Shown piece by piece: positions 1 to 5,458 of a DNA stretch of 8,195 nt. Source of the DNA: Candidatus Delongbacteria bacterium (lineage in GTDB: Bacteria > JAGOEH01). The stretch spans positions 1 to 8,195 of the forward strand of contig JAGOEH010000136.1 in NCBI GenBank assembly GCA_017997825.1, written 5' to 3'. The translations under genes were made by a program, and so were the position numbers. The notes under the pieces were generated by a model. The model searched no databases. It saw only the letters and a list, made by a program, of their open reading frames with translations, and was not told where the DNA came from. The stretch's first letter is position 1; the number at the start of each line of letters is the position of its first letter.

Positions 1-75
1 TTCTTCTCATCAAGCCTCCTTGCCCTGGATATCTCAGCTTCCTTACAATCAATAAACGATGGAATAATCTTATGA
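1..75 (+). CDS. 3' end of an unidentified upstream gene (partial)
   Basis: Only the last 24 codons and a TGA stop at 73–75 are visible; the visible peptide ends in SLQSINDGIIL. The reason to believe in it is positional: its stop overlaps the transketolase start as ATGA, the usual arrangement of translationally coupled genes, and the frame is open from the window edge. It would be the preceding gene of the same operon. The tail is too short to name a family and no motif can be read. A competing fact is that the transketolase frame is also open back to position 3, so this stretch could instead be non-coding or part of a longer transketolase. Confidence 0.5.
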   Translation, partial: FFSSSLLALDISASLQSINDGIIL

Positions 76-1988
76 ACCGAATCATGATCATCCCTGTCGC
101 CGAGTTTGAACGTATCCAACGTGCGTCCATCAATCCTTATGAGCGGTTTTTTATTCTTGCCGATATGTGCCGTGCCAATACATTATCCACGGTCAAACTT
201 GCCGGATCCGGTCATCTCGGATCCAGTTTCAGTTCTCTGGATATAGTGACACTACTTTATTATTCTGAAATGAATACTGTTAAACTAGGGATTCATCACC
301 CTGATCGGGATGTTTTTTTCTCTTCCAAGGGACATGATGTTCCAGGACTCTATTCCGTACTGTTTTCGTTAGGAATTTTACCAAAAGAAAAATTTATCCG
401 TCTTCGCCGGATAGAAGGAACATGCGGCCATCCGGATGTCAGTCATCCGGGTATAGAAGCTAATTCCGGCTCCTTGGGTATGGGATTGTCAAAGGCTAAA
501 GGAATGGCTCTGGGGAAACAACTGTCCGGAAGAGGGGGACGGATTTTTGTTATGACCGGTGATGGTGAACTACAGGAAGGTCAGATATATGAGGCTTTGC
601 AGACGATTGTTCATCAGAGAATTACCAATCTATGCGTGATTGTGGATCATAATAAAGTTCAGTCCGATCAAATGGTCAGTAATATTATTGATCTGGGAGA
701 TTTGGAATCCAAATTCAGATCGTTTGGATGGCATGTCTCGCGCTGTAATGGTCATGATTTTCAACAGTTGGAAAACATATTAATGGGATTTAATACAATC
801 ATCGATAAGCCAAAAATACTAATCGCCGATACGATCAAAGGACGAGGGATATCCTTTATGGAGCATCCGACTGCCATGTCTTGCAATAATGGATTATATC
901 GGTGGCATTCCGGAGCCCCTGATGATGAATCGTATATCAAAGGATATAACGAAATCATCGATCGTATCAATCATCATCTTGAGAACTTTAATATTTCAGT
1001 ACTGAAGTTTGAGGATATTGATACTGAGAATAAATCCCGAAGCACTGTTACTTCTGAATATGTGGCGGATGCTTTTGGACAGGCTTTAGCGGATATCGCT
1101 GAAAAACGAACTGATCTGGTGGTTTTGGATGCGGATTTGGCGGCGGATTGCCGATTACGTCGTTTTCAAGAGATGTACCCCGACCGTTTCATTGAGAATG
1201 GGATTGCCGAACAGGATATGGTTTCAATGGCTGGTGGATTAGCACTACAGGGATATTTGCCGATCGTGAATTCATTTGCGGCCTTTTTAACATCCCGAGC
1301 AAATGAACAGATTTATAATAATGTATGTGAACATACTAAAATCATCTATGTATCTCATTATTCCGGACTGATTCCAGCTGGGCCCGGCCAATCTCACCAA
1401 AGCATTCGGGATATATCATTGTTAGGTTCTTTGCCCGGTTTCACGATCATTCAGCCCTGCAATTCAGAAGAAACACGGTTGGCACTGCATTACTGCATCA
1501 ATCAGGCGCCGGGAAACTGTGTTATTCGATTGATTATTGGTCCCTCTCCCCGTCATATCCAATTACCGGATAATTATGTGTTGGTACCCGGACAAGGAAC
1601 TGTTTTAAATGAAGGTTCTGATGCTGTCTTGTTTGCGTATGGACCAGTCATGCTGAATGAAGCTCTATCAGCTGCCGAAATCATAAAAAATGAAGGAATT
1701 GGTTTAAAAATTGTGAATATGCCATGGTTGAACAAAATCGACCAAGAGTGGTTAATAAATATGGTTGAAGGTTGTCGAACCATATCGGTCCTTGAAGATC
1801 ATTCATCGGTTGGAGGTTTGGGAGATTTTTTATTGAGCAAGCTGGTGGAATGGAATCTATTGAAAAACAAGCGATTTAAAACATTCGGCATAATGGATTT
1901 TCCCGCTTGGGGGACTCCTAATGAGGTCCTTGGCTATCATCATCTGGATGGAAAATCATTGGCTAATAAGCTTATTGAGTTACTGTAA
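72..1988 (+). CDS. Transketolase, single-chain, short (split-type) family
   Basis: A cytoplasmic, thiamine-diphosphate-dependent enzyme of 638 residues that should move a two-carbon ketol unit between sugar phosphates. The N-terminal TPP domain (about 25–290) has GSGH (45–48), SKGHD (85–89), GHPD (119–122), the GDGELQEG cofactor/Mg motif from 163 with its partner N194, and WH (278–279). The pyrimidine domain (about 325–490) has GIAEQ with the catalytic Glu at 380, and SHQSIRD with His442. The C-terminal domain fills about 510–638. H48, H88, H120, H279 and H442 match the active-site histidines of E. coli TktA by motif context. The sequence resembles the two-gene archaeal/Firmicutes type joined in one chain. 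It is not DXS, which has a different GDG neighbourhood. The start at 72 is supported by the ATGA overlap and a weak GGA at 61–63. The neighbours suggest a role in unusual-sugar supply, but ordinary pentose-phosphate metabolism is equally possible. Confidence 0.93.
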   Translation: MNRIMIIPVAEFERIQRASINPYERFFILADMCRANTLSTVKLAGSGHLGSSFSSLDIVTLLYYSEMNTVKLGIHHPDRDVFFSSKGHDVPGLYSVLFSLGILPKEKFIRLRRIEGTCGHPDVSHPGIEANSGSLGMGLSKAKGMALGKQLSGRGGRIFVMTGDGELQEGQIYEALQTIVHQRITNLCVIVDHNKVQSDQMVSNIIDLGDLESKFRSFGWHVSRCNGHDFQQLENILMGFNTIIDKPKILIADTIKGRGISFMEHPTAMSCNNGLYRWHSGAPDDESYIKGYNEIIDRINHHLENFNISVLKFEDIDTENKSRSTVTSEYVADAFGQALADIAEKRTDLVVLDADLAADCRLRRFQEMYPDRFIENGIAEQDMVSMAGGLALQGYLPIVNSFAAFLTSRANEQIYNNVCEHTKIIYVSHYSGLIPAGPGQSHQSIRDISLLGSLPGFTIIQPCNSEETRLALHYCINQAPGNCVIRLIIGPSPRHIQLPDNYVLVPGQGTVLNEGSDAVLFAYGPVMLNEALSAAEIIKNEGIGLKIVNMPWLNKIDQEWLINMVEGCRTISVLEDHSSVGGLGDFLLSKLVEWNLLKNKRFKTFGIMDFPAWGTPNEVLGYHHLDGKSLANKLIELL

Positions 1989-2172
1989 CGCTTATTATAT
2001 TCAAATAACCATTATTTCAATCCATAAAACCAATATTATTGTACTCTAAAAAAAATTCCATCAATTTTAAATTGATCTATAATAATCTGTTACTTATACT
2101 ATTTATGATTAGAATTATCAGATTAGAATCAGTATACCGATCTCAGGATTTCATTTGTAACTGAATAGTTTA
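1989..2172. other. AT-rich convergent intergenic gap
   Basis: This gap lies between two genes that end toward each other. It is very AT-rich and contains no convincing reading frame. Visible items are the hairpin plus A-tract at 2048–2076, listed separately, and a 9-base direct repeat GATTAGAAT at 2107–2115 and 2121–2129 of unknown meaning. No clear plus-strand terminator for the transketolase gene was found. Confidence 0.6.
2048..2076 (-). terminator. Possible weak Rho-independent terminator for the lipoprotein gene
   Basis: Read on the minus strand, a perfect inverted repeat (ATCAATT with AATTGAT and a 3-base loop, 2060–2076) is followed four bases later by eight T residues (A8 at 2048–2055 on the plus strand). 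The arrangement and orientation fit termination of the minus-strand lipoprotein gene, which stops about 97 bases earlier. The stem has few G or C bases, so it would be weak, and in such AT-rich DNA it could be chance. Confidence 0.3.
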
Positions 2173-2640
2173 TTAAGGCACAATCTTGATAGGAATAAGG
2201 ATTGGTTGTGCTCCATTTTTGTCAAAGAAACCAATATTCTCCTGCACCATTGAAATCTGCAATCGATAATCGCCAGGTTCGATCGCCGGAAGTATTTTAA
2301 TTTCCATGTCAATTGATTGGCCAGGTTGGATGATATTTGTGAAATACACACTTCCACTTTTGGCAGGTTTATCATCATTCTTTAAAATATAATAATAAGG
2401 ATGGATTCCATCAGCTGGATTCCAGGTTTCGGTACCGGTGTTCGTTATGCTGACTGTTAATAAAGTTGTATCATTCGCTTTCAATTGTTCTATCTGTGTT
2501 TTCAAATTGATTTGCATCTTGAAATCGCTAAGAGGCTTAATGGTAGCCTGCTGGGGAGAATTAGAATCTTTCTGGGATTTTCCGCAGAATAAAAATACTA
2601 AACACATGATAATCAACAGATTGAATAAATAATGCTTCAT
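2173..2640 (-). CDS. Small lipoprotein with an Ig-like (NBR1-type) domain
   Basis: This 155-residue protein starts with a short basic end, a hydrophobic stretch (about 4–18) and Cys19 followed by GKSQ, which suggests a lipid-anchored envelope protein. The lipobox reads FLFC and is non-canonical because a bulky Phe precedes the Cys. After a polar linker (20–45), residues about 50–155 look like one beta-sandwich. Marker positions are VSITNTGTETW (63–73), an IIQPGQ turn (103–108), PGDYRLQ (122–128) and MVQENIGFFDKNG (131–143). Known relatives of this pattern have the form 'DLVQEGVxWF..G' and often sit in or beside glycosyltransferases and other glycan genes. The start is fixed by a strong AAGGAG (2647–2652) six bases upstream of the ATG. 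The gene is transcribed alone, against its neighbours. Its ligand or partner is unknown, and adhesion or a structural role is only inferred. Confidence 0.8.
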   Translation of the reverse strand: MKHYLFNLLIIMCLVFLFCGKSQKDSNSPQQATIKPLSDFKMQINLKTQIEQLKANDTTLLTVSITNTGTETWNPADGIHPYYYILKNDDKPAKSGSVYFTNIIQPGQSIDMEIKILPAIEPGDYRLQISMVQENIGFFDKNGAQPILIPIKIVP

Positions 2641-3017
2641 TTTTCTCTCCTTATCCTTAACCGTTTGATCAATTTCACAATCCGTTTTACTTAATCGTCT
2701 TAGTTTCTATTTTATGAAGACATTCATTATAATCCTGGACATAATAACACAATTTATATATAATAATCAAATCCATATCAAAAATCCAGTTTAAAATCAA
2801 ACCTCCAAGCGCTATGAGATTTTCTATATGTTGGAAATTCAGTGACATGACAATGGCCTGCTTAATGGTTGATTCCATATTAAATTTTTATAATTGATAT
2901 TCTACCATACTTGGGTTGTATTGGGAAGTATTTGCAGTTTATTCTATTGCCCTTGTAATTGTTGGTATTCATTCTGTCAGTCTTTATTGGAATAACTTAT
3001 ATCGGATTGGATTTATT
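2641..3017. other. Divergent, AT-rich intergenic region
   Basis: This region separates the minus-strand lipoprotein gene from the plus-strand methyltransferase and should hold promoters for both. The only confident element is the lipoprotein ribosome-binding site (2647–2652). No good -35/-10 pair could be assigned on either strand. A minus-strand frame of 63 codons (2687–2878) lacks a ribosome-binding site and known motifs and is not called. An open stretch from a TTG at 2916 runs in frame into the methyltransferase but is probably untranslated leader. Confidence 0.55.
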
Positions 3018-3845
3018 ATGACAAATGATTTTGAGATGGTTGATGGAATCAAATGTTTTTCGCTAAAAGAGGCATATTTCAATGATGGTTTTGATTGTAG
3101 TCATTTTAAAAAATTATACAATCTTGAAGAAAATAGCTTCTGGTTCAGATGCCGCAATCGGATTATTAGGATACTGGTCAATCGATTTGTAAATAAGAAA
3201 ACTGACGCTAAATTTCTTGAGATCGGATGTGGAACCGGTTTTGTGCTTAAAGGCCTGTTGGAATTGGGATTACGGAATATCACCCTGGTCGGTTCGGATG
3301 TTTATCTGGAAGGTTTGAAATATGCTCGGGCAAGACTGAATGCTAGTGTTGAGTTAATCCAACTGGATGCGTTAAACATACCCTTTGAGAATGAATATGA
3401 TTATATTGGCGCTTTTGATGTGCTTGAGCATGTCGTTGATGATGAACAGGTATTGGAGAATATCCATCGATGTCTAAAAGAAAATGGTCTGCTATTCATC
3501 AGTGTTCCTCAGTATCGATTCTTGTGGAGTTATTTTGATGAGATTTCACAGCATAAAAGAAGATATTCCAAACAGGAAATACAGGATAAACTGATTAACC
3601 ATAATTTTTCGGTCTGTTACCATTCATCCTTTATTTCTACCCTTTTTCCTCTGATGGTGGCATCGAGAAAAATTAAGGGGAATAAAAAAATCAGCAGTTC
3701 TGGAATTAATTATGATGAACTTCGTGTTAATAAAGTATTGGATAAGCTGTTCGAGTATATTCTGAGGATTGATGAGGTTCTAATCCGGCTTAATTTCAGA
3801 TTGCCGGTCGGTGGAAGCTTGATCGTCGTCGCCAGAAAGAATTAA
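3018..3845 (+). CDS. Class I SAM-dependent methyltransferase
   Basis: A soluble 275-residue enzyme (counted from the ATG at 3018) expected to transfer a methyl group from S-adenosylmethionine; the acceptor is unknown. The Rossmann core shows motif I LEIGCGTG (67–74), an acidic ribose-binding position in GSDVY (Asp94), DALNIPF (117–123), and FDVLEHV (133–139). A family-specific stretch, VPQYRFLW then HKRRYSKQE (about 164–187), follows. The N-terminal ENSFWFRCRNR (38–48) is the usual lead-in of this family, which is common among polysaccharide and O-antigen genes. The frame extends back to a TTG at 2916, but that start has no ribosome-binding site and would add a hydrophobic 34-residue leader not expected in this family. 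ATG 3018 has GGA seven bases upstream. ATG 3036 is another candidate. The AT-rich composition matches the left half of the window. It may be monocistronic. Confidence 0.88.
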   Translation: MTNDFEMVDGIKCFSLKEAYFNDGFDCSHFKKLYNLEENSFWFRCRNRIIRILVNRFVNKKTDAKFLEIGCGTGFVLKGLLELGLRNITLVGSDVYLEGLKYARARLNASVELIQLDALNIPFENEYDYIGAFDVLEHVVDDEQVLENIHRCLKENGLLFISVPQYRFLWSYFDEISQHKRRYSKQEIQDKLINHNFSVCYHSSFISTLFPLMVASRKIKGNKKISSSGINYDELRVNKVLDKLFEYILRIDEVLIRLNFRLPVGGSLIVVARKN

Positions 3846-3991
3846 CTATCACCCCATGGATTCGGCAGACCGGTGATGTGAGGGGTGTAACTATTCAGTT
3901 AAGAGTCCTGCAGCGGCTGATTTAGATTATGGTCTGATCGCTCCCGGATTTGCTTTATCGATCTGAGAATTAGGACGATTGGAGAACCCCC

Positions 3992-5419
3992 TCAGGGCTT
4001 TGATGGAAAGCACATCAGATCAAGGATGGGATAAACGTAATCCATGGGTTCCACACTGTCCCGGTTGATCAGGATGATGACGGTCAGAGGTCGATCGCTC
4101 AGCCTGAAAATGGCCGTGTTAAAACCGATGGAGGATCCGGTATGGAATACGGCCGACATCCCACGGTAACTTCTGATTTTCCATCCGAATCCGTAACTGT
4201 AGTAGTGCCCTTCAATCCAGGCGCTCGGTGTGAATATCTGATGATAGATCTCTTCCGAAACCAGTTTTTTCTGCCGAAGGGCCTGATCCCATTGATAAAG
4301 ATCCTCGACCGAGGAGTAAATGCCGCCATCGCCCAAAACCCGGCTGGTCTTACTCTGATCGGCCAGATAGAATGATCCGTCTTCTTTCTTCTGTTTGTAT
4401 CCATAAGCCCGGTTTTCAACCTGGTTGATGCCTTCTTCCAGGGCCACACTGCGGTTCATTCCCAACGGTTCGAAGATGGCGGTTTGAAGATAGTCTGAAT
4501 AGGATTGTCCGGAGGTTTTTTCTGCAATCAATGCCAGCAGGGCATAAGCCGAATTGCTGTAGCGGTACTGGGTCCCCGGTTCAAAATAGGTATCCGTCCG
4601 GGTTTTCAACAAATCCAATACATCCTTATCCTTGAGGTCATGGGTCCATTGTTCGGGATTGATGGTCTCATAGTCGATCAATCCGGAGGTATGATTCAAC
4701 AGGTGGCGAAGGGTGATTTTTCGGCCGATTTCCGGAAAATCGGGGAAGAAATCCAGCAGATTCTGATTCAGTTTTAAGCTTCCCTGCTGGACCAGCAGCA
4801 TGATCGACATGGCCGTAAACTGCTTGCTGACCGAGGCCAGGCGAAAATTGGCGGCCGGAGTGACCGGTATTTTATGCTCCAGATCGGCCAGGCCGTAACC
4901 TTTCTGGACTATGATTCGGCTATCGTGGATGATCATGAGGCCGGCACCCGGCTGATCCGGATGGCTGAAAGGAGCCATGATGCCGTCGATCGCCGCCAAT
5001 AACTGTGTTGTGTCGCCATTCCATTCGATGGCCAGGTCATTTTTCCATTTCATAATGCTGTCGTTCACCAGCAGATTGGAGTAAACAGTCAAGCTGCGAT
5101 TGGGCAGATCGTTTCCCGAAGTATCCGTTTCCCCATGGAACCAGGTTCCCAGGCTATACTTGTATTCGATTCGGCTGTTTTCGGCCAGAATGGTATCCCG
5201 GAAATAGTGGAGGCTGTCAAGGGAGTGCATGATCCAGTTGCTGTCATCCGGTTGCCAGTCATTGAAACTGCCGCTGAGATAGACCATTTCGCCCGGCTGA
5301 AGGGGTTCGGGAATGGCCAGTTCGAAACGGATCGGAACGTGCCGGGGCTGACTGCCGCAGTTTGCCGCAAGGCTGAAAATCCCAATCAACGCCAGCATGC
5401 CAAAAAGAGCCTGTCGCAT
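3992..5419 (-). CDS. Exported serine hydrolase (beta-lactamase/PBP-like) with CBM20-like domain
   Basis: This 475-residue protein begins with a signal sequence (about 1–20). The following Cys21 (LAANC) could be lipidated, but Asn before the Cys is atypical, so ordinary cleavage is also possible. Residues about 28–112 resemble a CBM20/glycogen-binding beta-sandwich: YLSGSFNDWQP (Trp55), EYKYSLGTW (Trp93) and a closing NDLPNR (103–108). Residues about 138–470 are a class C beta-lactamase-type fold with the catalytic SVSK (Ser196, Lys199), YSN (287–289) and HTG (426–428), so an active serine enzyme is expected. Family members act as peptidases, esterases or peptidoglycan-related hydrolases, and beta-lactam resistance should not be assumed. 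The start has a strong GAGGAG (5425–5430) five bases upstream. It lies 39 bases after the large secreted-protein gene, on the same strand. The substrate is unknown; the CBM suggests attachment to a glucan or similar polymer. Confidence 0.9.
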   Translation of the reverse strand: MRQALFGMLALIGIFSLAANCGSQPRHVPIRFELAIPEPLQPGEMVYLSGSFNDWQPDDSNWIMHSLDSLHYFRDTILAENSRIEYKYSLGTWFHGETDTSGNDLPNRSLTVYSNLLVNDSIMKWKNDLAIEWNGDTTQLLAAIDGIMAPFSHPDQPGAGLMIIHDSRIIVQKGYGLADLEHKIPVTPAANFRLASVSKQFTAMSIMLLVQQGSLKLNQNLLDFFPDFPEIGRKITLRHLLNHTSGLIDYETINPEQWTHDLKDKDVLDLLKTRTDTYFEPGTQYRYSNSAYALLALIAEKTSGQSYSDYLQTAIFEPLGMNRSVALEEGINQVENRAYGYKQKKEDGSFYLADQSKTSRVLGDGGIYSSVEDLYQWDQALRQKKLVSEEIYHQIFTPSAWIEGHYYSYGFGWKIRSYRGMSAVFHTGSSIGFNTAIFRLSDRPLTVIILINRDSVEPMDYVYPILDLMCFPSKP

Positions 5420-5424
5420 ACCAT

Positions 5425-5430
5425 CTCCTC
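5425..5430 (-). promoter_or_regulatory. Shine–Dalgarno site of the serine hydrolase
   Basis: GAGGAG on the minus strand, five bases before the ATG at 5419. It lies within the 39-base gap after the upstream gene's stop, which fits re-initiation in an operon. Confidence 0.75.
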
Positions 5431-5458
5431 GTTAATGATTCATTGACTCGTGCCGAAA

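Noticed and set aside
72-1988. Assignment as 1-deoxy-D-xylulose-5-phosphate synthase, which has similar length and domain order
   Set aside because: The GDGELQEG motif, GHPD and WHSGAPDD features and the SHQSIRD stretch fit the transketolase family rather than DXS.
2107-2129. Nine-base direct repeat GATTAGAAT at 14-base spacing
   Set aside because: Only two copies in AT-rich DNA, with no promoter or start nearby. Chance is the simplest explanation.
2687-2878. 63-codon minus-strand reading frame in the divergent gap
   Set aside because: It has no ribosome-binding site, no recognisable motif and lies in very AT-rich DNA. It reads as a chance open frame.
3846-3991. Possible bidirectional terminator between the methyltransferase and the serine hydrolase (CACCCC/GGGGTG and ATCACC/GGTGAT pairs)
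   Set aside because: The pairs have long loops (18–26 bases), compete with each other, and no T-tract follows on either strand.
5434-5444. Small palindrome AATGATTCATT between the two exported-protein genes
   Set aside because: Five-base arms in a short operon gap, with no terminator tail and no promoter elements around it.
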